Source of the DNA: Pseudomonadota bacterium
GTDB lineage: Bacteria; Pseudomonadota; Gammaproteobacteria; Legionellales; Legionellaceae
Reading direction: 5' to 3'
Assembly: GCA_020161725.1 (NCBI GenBank)
Contig: JAIUOG010000001.1
Span: 1-64,000, forward strand
DNA length: 64,000 nt
Part shown: in pieces, positions 1-8,455 of the stretch
How positions within the stretch are numbered: position 1 is the first letter of the stretch
How the letters are laid out: every line of letters begins with the position of its first letter
The notes under the pieces: generated by a model
The model's database searches: none
What the model was told of the DNA's origin: nothing
Seen by the model: only the letters and a program-made list of their open reading frames with translations
Made by a program: the position numbers and the translations under genes

Positions 1-40
1 CGAATCATCACCTGTAATCCCAAGACAATCAGTTATATTA

Positions 41-63
41 AAGTTGCATTTAAAATACACCTT
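41..63. promoter_or_regulatory. NsrR-type operator upstream of alternative oxidase
   Basis: The 23-bp sequence reads AAGTTGCATTT-A-AAATACACCTT, an imperfect 11-1-11 inverted repeat that closely follows the classical NsrR consensus (AAGATGCATTT-N-AAATGCATCTT). It lies about 40 bp before the oxidase start, where bound repressor would block transcription. A second such site stands before the globin gene near an nsrR homologue. Binding itself is inferred. Confidence 0.8.
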
Positions 64-102
64 TAATATAATATATCTTATATCACCATAAAGGAGCACA
101 TC

Positions 103-777
103 ATGCCAGTAACTCATAGGCCTGCCCAAACCATCAGTGATAAAATTGCCTTTGGTCTGGTAAAGTTTTTCCGATTTTTCGCAGATACTTTTTTTCAAAA
201 ACGCTATGGAAATCGAGCCATTGTGCTGGAAACGGTAGCAGCTGTTCCTGGTATGGTCGGTGCTGCTTTGCTGCATTTGCGCTGCCTAAGAAAAATTAAA
301 AACGACGAGGGCTGGATTAAAATTTTACTGGATGAAGCAGATAATGAACGGATGCATTTGATTACCTTTATGTACATTGCCAAACCCAACTGGTTTGAGC
401 GCTTTATTATTTTTACGGCACAAGCTATTTTTGTGGTGTTGTATCTGCTGATGTATGTTTGTTCTTCAAAAACAGCACATCGTTTTGTTGGTTATCTTGA
501 AGAAGAAGCCGTGATCAGTTACACCCATTATTTACAGGAGTTGGATGAAGGACGTATTGAGAATGTTCCTGCACCTGATGTTGCCAAACACTATTGGGGG
601 CTTGCTGCTGATGCCAGGTTGCGAGACGTGCTTTTAGTGGTGCGAGACGATGAAGTGGAGCATCGTGATGTAAACCATCAATTAGCAGATAAGTTGGTCA
701 ATGGCAAAACGTTGTTAACTCAATTGAAACCAGAATACATCGATAATGCAAACAACACGGAATCACAGGGCCAATAA
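103..777 (+). CDS. aox: Alternative oxidase (di-iron ubiquinol oxidase)
   Basis: A membrane-bound cyanide- and NO-insensitive quinol oxidase that reduces oxygen to water without pumping protons. The four di-iron ligand motifs of the family are visible: LETVAAVPGMVG (about residue 43), NERMHL (about 81), LEEEA (about 131) and RDDEVEHRDVNH (about 180). Hydrophobic stretches near residues 101-120 fit the interfacial helices. At 224 residues it is the usual bacterial length, without a mitochondrial leader. The start has a good ribosome site (AAAGGAG). It is the first gene of a probable operon with the methyltransferase (22-bp gap) and the DUF488 gene. The NsrR-like operator upstream suggests NO induction, as known for Vibrio fischeri aox. 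It would keep respiration going while NO blocks haem-copper oxidases. Confidence 0.95.
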   Translation: MPVTHRPAQTISDKIAFGLVKFFRFFADTFFQKRYGNRAIVLETVAAVPGMVGAALLHLRCLRKIKNDEGWIKILLDEADNERMHLITFMYIAKPNWFERFIIFTAQAIFVVLYLLMYVCSSKTAHRFVGYLEEEAVISYTHYLQELDEGRIENVPAPDVAKHYWGLAADARLRDVLLVVRDDEVEHRDVNHQLADKLVNGKTLLTQLKPEYIDNANNTESQGQ

Positions 778-799
778 TCAAGAATATAAAGGATGCATC

Positions 800-1696
800 A
801 TGTCATCAGAATACAATGAGTTACTGTGCTATAAACGAACCGACATTGACAGCCATGGAAAACTGAAGTTTTTCTTAGAAAAACACAGCACCAAAGAAGG
901 CACATGGGGAAGGCTTTCTCTGCATGAAGGAGCGATTGATTTTGCATTCTTAAATGGCCAGGGACAAGAGTGTTCACGCACGCGCATCGATCACAAGCAT
1001 CCCGAGCTTCAGATTCCACCAGCGGCATGGCATAAAGTTATTCCTGTCAGTGAATCATTTAAGGCAACACTTAAGTTTTACTGCATGCCTCATCGCTACT
1101 TCAATAAAAAATACGGTCTAAGTGCTGTACAAAGCGACTTAGTGTATGTTTATCAGACTTACTTACATCATCTGCAAGAAGCATCTATTCTCGATGTAGG
1201 CTGTGGCTCTGGAAGGAATTTATTGTATTTAGCCAACATGGGGCATCACATTACCGGAATAGATAACAATCAAGCATCGCTAGAGACAATTCAGGAAATT
1301 GCTCAAAAAGAAGATTTGAGCAAGGTGTCCACTCAACTGCACGATTTAAATCAACCCTTAGCGCTTGGTGTGGAACATTTTGATTTCGTGTTTTCAACCG
1401 TCACACTGCAGTTCTTAAATTCGGAACGTATCCCCTCCTTGCTTACAGAGCTCCAAGAAGCAACCAATAAGAATGGGTATCATTTCTTGGTTTTCCCCAT
1501 TCAATCAGAACTCTACCCATTGCCAGATTTTTTCACGTACCTGCCCCATAAAGAAGAGCTCTATCATCTTTATCAAGATACTGGATGGTCTATACTGGAA
1601 TATAAAGAATCAGTGGGGCATTTGCATAAACAAGATGCATCTGGAAAGCAGATACCCGGTGTGTTTGGTATGTTACTTGCGCAAAAACCGGGGTAA
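800..1696 (+). CDS. tehB: TehB-like SAM methyltransferase with N-terminal DUF1971 domain
   Basis: 298 residues from the ATG after AAAGGATGCATC; an in-frame ATG at 746 would overlap the oxidase gene and is less likely. The N-terminal ~90 residues (ELLCYKRTDI..., WHKVIPVS) match the DUF1971/cupin-like domain of long TehB proteins such as that of Haemophilus influenzae. The C-terminal part is a class I methyltransferase with motif I ILDVGCGSGRNLLYL near residue 130, GIDNN as the acidic strand-2 motif, and TVTLQFL. TehB proteins methylate tellurite and related oxyanions and are linked to oxidative-stress tolerance. Its place behind an NsrR-controlled oxidase suggests induction by NO. The true substrate cannot be read from the sequence. 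Confidence 0.85.
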   Translation: MSSEYNELLCYKRTDIDSHGKLKFFLEKHSTKEGTWGRLSLHEGAIDFAFLNGQGQECSRTRIDHKHPELQIPPAAWHKVIPVSESFKATLKFYCMPHRYFNKKYGLSAVQSDLVYVYQTYLHHLQEASILDVGCGSGRNLLYLANMGHHITGIDNNQASLETIQEIAQKEDLSKVSTQLHDLNQPLALGVEHFDFVFSTVTLQFLNSERIPSLLTELQEATNKNGYHFLVFPIQSELYPLPDFFTYLPHKEELYHLYQDTGWSILEYKESVGHLHKQDASGKQIPGVFGMLLAQKPG

Positions 1697-1721
1697 TGCA
1701 TAGTCTATAACAAGGAATGTC

Positions 1722-2120
1722 ATGAGTTCTACTCATCGAAATACGATTCAGATTTGCCGCGTCTATGCTCCTCCACCGATTAAAGAAGGAGCATGGATTT
1801 TGATTGATAGACTCTGGCCCCGTGGCCTCAAAAAAGAAACATTGGCTTTTGATTTGTGGTTAAAAGACATCACGCCAAGTGTCGCGTTAAGACAATGGTT
1901 TCACGGGGATATTGAAAAGCGATGGGGCGAATTTATTGATTGCTATATTGAAGAATTAATCAATAAAAGTACTTTGATAGAGCAAATCCTGGAAATGACA
2001 AAAGACGCCTCTGTTACTTTGTTTTATGCCGCAAAAGACCCAAAACATAATCACGCACGTATTTTGCAAGCTGTTTTGCACTCCTGGCCTATTGCTCCCG
2101 ATAAGGCCTTACTTCTCTAA
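1722..2120 (+). CDS. DUF488 (YeaO-type) protein
   Basis: A 132-residue protein with the family signature ILIDRLWPRGLKKETL near residue 26, DLWLKDITPS near 47, RQWFHGD near 60 and FYAAKDPKHNHA near the end. Function is not established; these proteins often sit in stress and metal operons. It starts 25 bp after the methyltransferase gene with an AAGGAA ribosome site, so it is likely the third gene of the NO-responsive operon. Its 3' end overlaps that of the convergent nsrR-like gene by 12 bp, leaving no room for a separate terminator. Confidence 0.85.
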   Translation: MSSTHRNTIQICRVYAPPPIKEGAWILIDRLWPRGLKKETLAFDLWLKDITPSVALRQWFHGDIEKRWGEFIDCYIEELINKSTLIEQILEMTKDASVTLFYAAKDPKHNHARILQAVLHSWPIAPDKALLL

Positions 2121-2555
2121 TGGTTTTATGTTTAATAATACAGACAGCTCTGCCTTATTAGTGACTACATCCGCTAAGGTGTAACGCTCCAAAACACTCA
2201 TAAAAGCGGCTTGCGCTTCATGCAAGACACTCTTTAATTTGCACACTGGAGCAATACAGCAGTTTGCTTTTTCTTTATTAAAACAAGGCACCAAATCAAA
2301 ATGAGGCTCCAATTGGACGATTAGTTGGCCTAAATTAATGGTTTCAGGTTGAGCGGCCATTAAAATACCGCCATTTTTCCCGCGAATGGTTTTAATCAGT
2401 TTAAGTTTGGCTAAATTATGAATGATTTTAACCATATGATGGCTCGATATGCCATACGCTTCAGTGATGTCTTTAATGGTACAAGATTCTTTTCTAAGTA
2501 CGATGTAAATCAGAGCACGTAATGAATAATCGGTAAATTGGGTGAGTTGCATCAT
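2109..2555 (-). CDS. nsrR: NsrR, Rrf2-family NO-sensing repressor
   Basis: 148 residues with an N-terminal winged helix (LTQFTDYSLRALIYI; ITEAYGISSHHMVKIIHNL) and the iron-sulfur segment LVPCFNKEKANCCIAPVCKLK. This matches the three-cysteine cluster of E. coli NsrR in spacing and flanks, and the following LERYTLADVV also matches. NsrR proteins carry an Fe-S cluster that is destroyed by NO, releasing repression. The gene is divergent from the globin gene, with a near-consensus NsrR operator between them, so it is probably autoregulated. Other Rrf2 proteins such as IscR have a different cysteine pattern. Confidence 0.92.
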   Translation of the reverse strand: MMQLTQFTDYSLRALIYIVLRKESCTIKDITEAYGISSHHMVKIIHNLAKLKLIKTIRGKNGGILMAAQPETINLGQLIVQLEPHFDLVPCFNKEKANCCIAPVCKLKSVLHEAQAAFMSVLERYTLADVVTNKAELSVLLNIKPLEK

Positions 2556-2597
2556 GAATTCCTGATTGGGTTATTGACTGTGATTATTTCTTTTTAT

Positions 2598-2620
2598 AAG
2601 ATGCATTGCAAATATATCTT
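2598..2620. promoter_or_regulatory. NsrR-type operator between nsrR and globin gene
   Basis: AAGATGCATTG-C-AAATATATCTT, a 23-bp imperfect palindrome very close to the NsrR consensus, whose left half AAGATGCATT is canonical. It lies 14 bp before the globin start and 43 bp before the nsrR start, so it can control both directions. Confidence 0.85.
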
Positions 2621-2633
2621 TAAAGGAGTCACC

Positions 2634-3008
2634 ATGTCAGAGTCATTGTTTGAACGTTTGGGAGGTCAAAGCGCAGTCAATGCGGCGGTTGATATTTTCT
2701 ATCGCAAAATGTTAACCGATGAGCGAGTCAGTCATTTTTTTGATGATATTGATATGGAACAACAAATTCTAAAGCAAAAGGGATTTTTAACCATGGCATT
2801 TGGTGGGCCCAATCACTACAGTGGAAAAAACATGCGCGAAGGACATGCTCACCTGGTCAAGCGCGGACTAAATGATACACATGTGGATATTGTGATTGAG
2901 CATCTGGGTGCAACACTTTCTGAATTAGGAGCAAATGCGGAGGATATTAATCAAGTCGCCGCTATTGCTAACAGCGTTCGTAATGACGTTTTGGGGCGCT
3001 CATCATGA
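2634..3008 (+). CDS. Group I truncated haemoglobin
   Basis: 124 residues from the ATG preceded by AAAGGAGTC; longer in-frame extensions upstream would run through the operator and are rejected. Family signs are LFERLGGQSAVNAAVDIFY at the start, FFDDIDM, QKGFLTMAFGGPNHY with the distal residues, and REGHAHLVKRGL with the proximal haem-ligand His. Group I truncated haemoglobins bind oxygen and can turn NO into nitrate. The stop overlaps the start of the reductase gene (ATGA), so the two are translationally coupled and could work as a split equivalent of flavohaemoglobin Hmp. Expression is probably released by NO through NsrR. Confidence 0.93.
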   Translation: MSESLFERLGGQSAVNAAVDIFYRKMLTDERVSHFFDDIDMEQQILKQKGFLTMAFGGPNHYSGKNMREGHAHLVKRGLNDTHVDIVIEHLGATLSELGANAEDINQVAAIANSVRNDVLGRSS

Positions 3009-3961
3009 GTACGGTTGCATTTAATAATCAATCCTACTCCATAGAGCCTCAAGAAAGCGTGTTGCACTGTTTACTGCGTCATGAGGTTGATTATCCTAAT
3101 TCGTGTCAGGCAGGCATTTGTCAGTCTTGCTTAATTAAAGTCAAAGATGGGGAGATTAACCCTGCCTGGCAAGAAGGATTACCTGAAACGCTTAAAGCGC
3201 AAGGTTATTTTCTAGCTTGTCTTGCAAAGCCTGAAACGCCACTGGAGGTGTTAACTCCTGAAAGCACTGAATGTGAAGTGAACGCACAAATCATCGATAT
3301 CAACGCATTGAATTACAATGTGATGCAAGTAAAACTTCACGTGGATGATTTAGAGCATTGGATTCCTGGTCAATACCTGAGTCTCATTAATCCAGAAGGC
3401 ACAATACGCAGTTATTCCATCGCCAACATTCCTGAGCAAGAGGGGTTTATTGAATTACACGTTAAAATTTATCCAGGTGGAAGCATGGGGCAATGGCTAG
3501 CGAACAAAGCAACAAAACATGCCGAGGTGAAGCTAAGAGGTCCCTTTGGACGCTGTTTCTACTATAACCCAGAGCAATTGGCTTTTAATATGTTGCTGGC
3601 AGGAACTGGAACTGGACTTGCGCCCCTTATTGCCATTATTAAAAGCGCATTAAGCAACAAACATCAAGGAACCATCACCTTAGTTCATGGCGGCCTTGCT
3701 GATGAAGATATTTACTACAAAGAAGAGCTGGAAATGCTGTCGCTGTTGTTTCCTTCTTTTGTGTATGACGCGTGCGTACTTCAAAGTCAGGGACGATATC
3801 CTGAAGCGTCTATTGAACAACGCGCGTTAATGCATTTAAATCAGCCAAAAGAGACACGAGTTTATGTCTGTGGCCCTAAAGACACTACTGATAAGTTGAA
3901 AAAACAGATTTTTCTTGCTGGCGTGCCTTCTCAGGCTATCTTAAGTGATGTATTTTTATAA
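3005..3961 (+). CDS. Ferredoxin-FAD-NAD(P)H reductase, probable globin partner
   Basis: 318 residues in three parts. The first is a plant-type [2Fe-2S] domain with CQAGICQSCL near residue 34 and a further Cys near 72 (ACLAKP). The second is an FAD-binding barrel with RSYSIAN near 138. The third is an NAD(P)-binding domain with LAGTGTGLAPL near 199 and VYVCGPKD near 288. This is the architecture of oxygenase reductases such as BenC and of CDP-6-deoxy-glucose reductase-like enzymes. Because it overlaps the globin gene by 4 bp inside an NsrR-linked cluster, the natural inference is that it re-reduces the globin during NO dioxygenation. No oxygenase subunits are nearby. Confidence 0.88.
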   Translation: MSTVAFNNQSYSIEPQESVLHCLLRHEVDYPNSCQAGICQSCLIKVKDGEINPAWQEGLPETLKAQGYFLACLAKPETPLEVLTPESTECEVNAQIIDINALNYNVMQVKLHVDDLEHWIPGQYLSLINPEGTIRSYSIANIPEQEGFIELHVKIYPGGSMGQWLANKATKHAEVKLRGPFGRCFYYNPEQLAFNMLLAGTGTGLAPLIAIIKSALSNKHQGTITLVHGGLADEDIYYKEELEMLSLLFPSFVYDACVLQSQGRYPEASIEQRALMHLNQPKETRVYVCGPKDTTDKLKKQIFLAGVPSQAILSDVFL

Positions 3962-4006
3962 GCACTAATTTTAAGAAATCGACACGTAATTTCATGGAAT
4001 GAAACA

Positions 4007-6358
4007 ATGACTCAAAATAAGAAAACCATAACGGAATATGCCCAGGAAACAAACGACCCAGTAGCTCTGGTTTTAAAATGGATTTTATTGTTCACTGCAC
4101 TGCTTTGCTTTATGGTGCTCATATGGGGTACTTATAAAACCTACCAACTTGCGCCACCCCTACCGCAACAATTTCAAACTCAATCAGGCTATGTGGTGAT
4201 GACTGAAGATGACATTGTTGCAGGCAAAGCGGGATTTCAACGAGCTGATTTGATGGATTATGGCAGTTTGTATGGTATGGGCTCTTATTTTGGTGAAGAT
4301 TACACAGCAACCAATTTGCTGCGTTTAGGACGACTTGTTGAAGAAAAAATAGCGCAAGCACGCTATGGTAAATCATTTGCCGCTTTGTCCGAAGAAGAGC
4401 AGTATTTAGCTCGAAAAACCATGCAGCGTGAATTACAGAATACGGATTTAAGCGCGCCAATCAGTGTTTTGTCGCAATATGTTGCTGACTCAATCGGACA
4501 ATTAAAACAAGAAATTGCCTCAACATTATTGAATCATGATGCCAAAAAAGGCTGGACTAAAGCCTATAGTCTCGATGAGCAAAGCGCATTGCGCACAGCA
4601 GAGTTCCTGATTTATTCCTCACTGACCACCATTGCTCATCGGCCAGGACAAAACAGCTCCTATACTAACAATTGGCCTTATGAGCCCAGTATGGGGAATA
4701 GCCCAACCCCAGCTACGTTTTACTGGACGTGGGTTTCCTTTTGTTTTGTGTTTTTAGGCTTTGGCGCCATTTTATATATTTATCATCGCTATCTAAGTGT
4801 GCCAGATAATTCTCCCAGAACACCGCTATTTATGCATTTTAAACCACTGACATCAAGTCAGCGTAAAGTGGGCCAGTATTTCCTGGTCGTCGCAGTGATT
4901 TTACTCATTCAAATCGGAGTAGGCGCTATTATGGCGCATTACTATTCTGAGCGCGAGGGGTTTTATGGCATCGCAATTAATGACTATTTACCCTTTAACT
5001 TCCTGCGCGATGTGCACATACAAACGCCCATAGTCTGGATTGCGCTGTCCTGGATAAGTGCGGCAGTGTTTATAGCACCCATCATCAGCAAAAAGGAAGC
5101 GAAAGGCCAGGGATTTTTAGTCAGCGTTTTATTTTGGGTGACGCTCTTTGTTGTGGGTGGCGCCTTAATTGGTGATTATTTAGGAATTATGGGGTACGTC
5201 AATCAGTACTGGTTTTGGATTGGCAATCAGGGACTTTCTTATTTGCAACTGGGTCGTTTATGGCAAATTGGGTTTTGTCTGGGATTGTTTTTGTGGAGTT
5301 TTATTGTATTTCGCGGTATGTGGCCCCAATGGAGTGCTGTTAAAAAAGCCACAGTACAATTTTGGACGGGCAGAATTCGTCTGGAACATTTATTTTGGGC
5401 CAGCACCGCCAACGTTGCTGTATTGTATTGCTTTGGGATGATTCCGTTAACCGGCATTGAAAAATCATTTACCATTACTGATTTTTGGCGTTGGTGGGTC
5501 GTTCATCTTTGGGTTGAACAATCCTTTGAATTTTTTGCAGCGTGCGCAACTGCTTATCTGTTAATGGGCACCGGCTTGGTATCGCGTGCTCTTGCAGAAC
5601 GAACCATGTATTTTGAAACCATTCTTATTTTCTTAGGTGGAGTAGTTGGTACAGGACATCATTGGTATTGGACTGGTACGCCCGATATTTGGGTGCCGCT
5701 TGGTTCCATGTTTTCCTTTATTGAGGTATTGCCCTTAGTGCTTCTTATTATTGATGCAATTGAACATCGGCAGTTGATAAAACGCCAGGGTGATTTTACT
5801 TATAATTTAGCCTATCTTTATGTGCTAGGTGCCTCCTTTTGGAATTTTGTTGGCGCGGGAGTCTTTGGTGGGGGAACACTCAATGCACCATTGGTAAATT
5901 ATTATGAGCATGGTACTTTTTTAACGCTCAATCACGCGCATACGGCTTTATTTGGTGCATTTGGCTTACTGGGCCTTGGACTGATTTATTTTTGTTTGCG
6001 TTATGCGGCAGGAAAACGTTTACCTTGGAGTGACCGTTTGGGTACCTGGGCATTTTGGCTCTATAATCTAGGGCTTTTATTGTGGATTGTTCTGAACTTC
6101 TTCCCTATAGGATGGGCTCAATTAATGGATGTGTATGAGCATGGCTTTGCTCATGCCAGGAGTCTTGAGTTTTATAATACCACGTTATTATGGCAATGGT
6201 TGCGCCTTCCAGGTGATGTAGTTTTTGCTTTAGGCGCACTCATCATGGCTTACGATTTCATCAGCAAATTGGCGCCTTTTTTTCCAAAGCTTGCGAAAAT
6301 TTATTTAAGTAGAAATCAATACCTGTTGCCTAATGAAATGGGAGGAGATGGCAATTGA
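4007..6358 (+). CDS. norB: Quinol-dependent nitric oxide reductase (qNor)
   Basis: A 783-residue single-subunit NO reductase reducing NO to N2O with quinol electrons. An N-terminal membrane anchor (WILLFTALLCFMVLIWG, about residue 26) is followed by the periplasmic cytochrome-c-like domain without a CXXCH haem site, as in qNor. Twelve or so membrane helices follow. Metal-ligand motifs are visible: WWVVHLWVEQSFEFF, GTGHHWYWTG and LNHAHTALFGAFG. The length fits the qNor class (about 760) rather than the cytochrome-dependent NorB (about 460), and no norC is present. It starts 45 bp after the reductase gene and is probably in the same NsrR-controlled operon. The 3' end overlaps the next gene. Confidence 0.95.
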   Translation: MTQNKKTITEYAQETNDPVALVLKWILLFTALLCFMVLIWGTYKTYQLAPPLPQQFQTQSGYVVMTEDDIVAGKAGFQRADLMDYGSLYGMGSYFGEDYTATNLLRLGRLVEEKIAQARYGKSFAALSEEEQYLARKTMQRELQNTDLSAPISVLSQYVADSIGQLKQEIASTLLNHDAKKGWTKAYSLDEQSALRTAEFLIYSSLTTIAHRPGQNSSYTNNWPYEPSMGNSPTPATFYWTWVSFCFVFLGFGAILYIYHRYLSVPDNSPRTPLFMHFKPLTSSQRKVGQYFLVVAVILLIQIGVGAIMAHYYSEREGFYGIAINDYLPFNFLRDVHIQTPIVWIALSWISAAVFIAPIISKKEAKGQGFLVSVLFWVTLFVVGGALIGDYLGIMGYVNQYWFWIGNQGLSYLQLGRLWQIGFCLGLFLWSFIVFRGMWPQWSAVKKATVQFWTGRIRLEHLFWASTANVAVLYCFGMIPLTGIEKSFTITDFWRWWVVHLWVEQSFEFFAACATAYLLMGTGLVSRALAERTMYFETILIFLGGVVGTGHHWYWTGTPDIWVPLGSMFSFIEVLPLVLLIIDAIEHRQLIKRQGDFTYNLAYLYVLGASFWNFVGAGVFGGGTLNAPLVNYYEHGTFLTLNHAHTALFGAFGLLGLGLIYFCLRYAAGKRLPWSDRLGTWAFWLYNLGLLLWIVLNFFPIGWAQLMDVYEHGFAHARSLEFYNTTLLWQWLRLPGDVVFALGALIMAYDFISKLAPFFPKLAKIYLSRNQYLLPNEMGGDGN

Positions 6359-7172
6359 AACTCAGAGTAATAGCATGACTGGACGCTGGAGCGAGTGGTT
6401 TATTGAAAAAATCGGTGGCTTGTTATCACGACAAGCACCACCTCAAAGAGCCTATTTGTGTGATTTTAATAAACTATGCGACAAAATACGTCCTGTCGAT
6501 GTGCTTTTGGTGGAAGGAAGAAGCCGAATCAGCCGCATGATTCGACATGTGACTCAAAGCCCTTGGTCTCATGCCGCATTATATATAGGACGTTTGCAAG
6601 ACATTCAGGAACACTCTTTGCAGAAGCTCATTAAAACACACTATGATGGCCCACCCGATAAACAGCTTTTGGTAGAAAGCGAGCTGGGGCTAGGAACTAT
6701 TATTTCTCCACTCGATAAATACAAAGATGACCATCTTCGTATTGTAAGGCCAGAATGGTTAGCCCAAGAGGATGTATCTCGAGTTGTGATTTATGCGCTC
6801 AACCGTTTGGGTAAAAATTATGATGTGCGACATGTATTCGATTTGGCGCGTTTTTTATTTCCCTGGGGAATTTTCCCTAGAAAATGGCGTTCAACCCTAT
6901 TTCAGCACAATGCCATGCAACCTACAGAAGATATTTGCTCATCAATGATTGCCGATGCGTTTCAGTCGGTACACTATCCCATTTTGCCTTTTATTCACGA
7001 GGGAAATAAACATCACATAGAGCTTGTCAGACGCAATCCTCGTTTATTCACGCCGAGTGATTTTGATTATTCGCCATTTTTTTCTGTGATTAAGTATCCT
7101 ATATTTCCTCCCAATATTATAAAAGGATATGCGCATTTACCTTGGAATAAAGAACAGATAAGCGATCTTTAA
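6333..7172 (+). CDS. YiiX/YebB-like permuted papain-fold protein
   Basis: About 279 residues; possible starts are ATGs at 6333, 6348 and 6375, and the GGAGGAG at 6341 suits none perfectly. Family signs are VDVLLVEGRSRISRMIRHVTQS near residue 55, SPWSHAALYIG with the conserved His near 80, and DICSSMIADAFQ with the candidate catalytic Cys near 206. These fit circularly permuted NlpC/P60 (YiiX-type) enzymes, which hydrolyse amide or ester bonds in lipids or peptides. The 26-bp overlap with norB suggests co-expression. No signal peptide is evident, and a direct link to NO detoxification is unproven. Confidence 0.75.
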   Translation: MKWEEMAIETQSNSMTGRWSEWFIEKIGGLLSRQAPPQRAYLCDFNKLCDKIRPVDVLLVEGRSRISRMIRHVTQSPWSHAALYIGRLQDIQEHSLQKLIKTHYDGPPDKQLLVESELGLGTIISPLDKYKDDHLRIVRPEWLAQEDVSRVVIYALNRLGKNYDVRHVFDLARFLFPWGIFPRKWRSTLFQHNAMQPTEDICSSMIADAFQSVHYPILPFIHEGNKHHIELVRRNPRLFTPSDFDYSPFFSVIKYPIFPPNIIKGYAHLPWNKEQISDL

Positions 7173-7180
7173 CTAAGCAC

Positions 7181-7708
7181 TTACCATTTGGCACTAAATT
7201 CTTCTATAACATGAGCGTCAGTAAAATTAAGATAAATAGCCGTCGTTTCCAAACGGTCATGCCCCAATGCTTTTTGTACTGAGGCCAATGAAATTCCTTT
7301 TTGCAGCGCTAAAGTTGCAAAGGTATGCCGTAGAATGTGTGGCGTCACTTGTTTAGTGATTTTTGCCTTATTGGCAATTTCTTTTACTATCTTTTGGACT
7401 TGCCTTGCTCCAATAGGGAAGCGCTCATTAATCGCATAGTAATGCTCAAGTAACGCCCGTACACGGTTAGACATAGGAACAACTCGTTTTTTTGATTTTT
7501 TACCATAAGGGCCCCCTTTTCCTGAAATACGCAGTGATTTTTGTTGCCACAAAATATCTTGTGAAGTAAGTGAACATAACTCTGATACTCGCAGACCAGT
7601 ATCAATTAAAATCCAAATAATCAGCTTTTCAAGCATTGACTCACATGCCTGACACAGTTGATCTGCTTCCTCAGCTCGAAGTGGTTCTCTTACAAATTGG
7701 TAAGGCAT
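7181..7708 (-). CDS. Short tyrosine recombinase (catalytic domain only)
   Basis: A 175-residue integrase with all key active-site elements: Arg in DTGLRVSEL near residue 40, Lys in the SGKGG turn near 63, HILRHTFATLAL near 123, LGHDRLETT near 147 and the nucleophile Tyr in AIYLNF near 157. The N-terminal core-binding SAM-like domain of XerC/D-type enzymes (about 100 residues) is absent. Yet the start has a good ribosome site (GGAGGAGT), so this may be a natural short form rather than a fresh truncation. It ends 8 bp from the convergent YiiX-like gene and sits at the left edge of the accessory gene collection, consistent with a mobile-element remnant. Confidence 0.85.
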   Translation of the reverse strand: MPYQFVREPLRAEEADQLCQACESMLEKLIIWILIDTGLRVSELCSLTSQDILWQQKSLRISGKGGPYGKKSKKRVVPMSNRVRALLEHYYAINERFPIGARQVQKIVKEIANKAKITKQVTPHILRHTFATLALQKGISLASVQKALGHDRLETTAIYLNFTDAHVIEEFSAKW

Positions 7709-7745
7709 GACTCCTCCAAATGCGGACAGTTCGCTTTCCTTCTAG

Positions 7746-7768
7746 TTTAGCGAATAAAATTCGCTAAA
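7746..7768. repeat. Palindrome upstream of the recombinase gene
   Basis: Perfect 9-bp arms TTTAGCGAA and TTCGCTAAA separated by TAAAA. The site is about 40 bp before the recombinase start. It could be a repressor operator or a recombinase core site of two inverted arms; the 5-bp centre is shorter than the usual 6-8 bp. Role inferred only from position. Confidence 0.55.
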
Positions 7769-8086
7769 TGTTAGTCTTTTATAAATTAATGGTCTACCCT
7801 GATAATACAGGTTTTTAAAGGCGTTTCTGAGAAATTATTACGCAATCATAAAATCGGCAAAAGGGATTAAGTTCGTCTTTTTAGGTGGAATGCGAATTAT
7901 GCGTGAGTTGGGGGCACTAACGCAATTAAGTAAGGACGAAGAGGAAAGCAAATCTCATCAATGAATTGGTGCTAATTTAGGGGGTAGGTCAGAAAAAGCA
8001 ACTGCTCGAGCAAGGTTCTTAGATGTCTGATGAAGTAAAAATGGAAAACTAAGATCACTAAGAGATCCTAATAATCCTTAAGTCGG
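7769..8086. other. Intergenic, no supported gene
   Basis: About 320 bp with many stop codons in all frames. It holds only a 24-codon open stretch starting near 7889 (MRIMRELGALTQL...), without a convincing ribosome site. It looks like decayed DNA between the recombinase and the first acetyltransferase fragment. Confidence 0.5.
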
Positions 8087-8455
8087 TTGACCGTTCCATT
8101 ACTCCCCAAGACCCATTACGAAGAGCTGAACCAAGATATGCCTTTTACTTACATTGCGCTATACGATGAAATTCCTGTAGGTTCTTGTACTTTGCAATTA
8201 AACGAAGATATTCGACCAGATTTAGGGCCGTGGATTGGTGATTTGGTGGTTGATCCAAAATATCAAAAACAGGGGATCGGAAAAATATTAGTTGATGCCG
8301 CAGTCGAGAAAGCAAAAGAACTTGGCTTTGAAAAACTGTACTTGTTTGCTCTTGATCCTACCATACCTGAGTATTATAGGCGCCTTGGGTGGAAAAAAAT
8401 CGGTATGGATGAATTTAAATCTCATCCTGTAACGGTGATGGAGATCAGTTTATGA
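8087..8455 (+). CDS. GNAT acetyltransferase, N-terminally shortened
   Basis: 122 residues from a TTG; an in-frame stop at 8072 prevents a longer reading. The acetyl-CoA-binding core is clear: GDLVVDPKYQKQGIGKIL with the Q/RxxGxG/A loop near residue 66, and PEYYRRLGWKK near 98. Complete GNATs of this group are about 150 residues, so the first strand and helix are missing; the visible start (PLLPKTHYEELNQ) falls in what is normally the middle of the fold. It may therefore be a remnant. The stop overlaps the next start (ATGA), so the two were once translationally coupled. Substrate unknown. Confidence 0.65.
   Translation: MTVPLLPKTHYEELNQDMPFTYIALYDEIPVGSCTLQLNEDIRPDLGPWIGDLVVDPKYQKQGIGKILVDAAVEKAKELGFEKLYLFALDPTIPEYYRRLGWKKIGMDEFKSHPVTVMEISL

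Noticed and set aside
2538..2633. Longer globin reading starting at 2538
   Set aside because: It would translate through the NsrR operator; the ATG at 2634 has AAAGGAG and begins the globin fold exactly.
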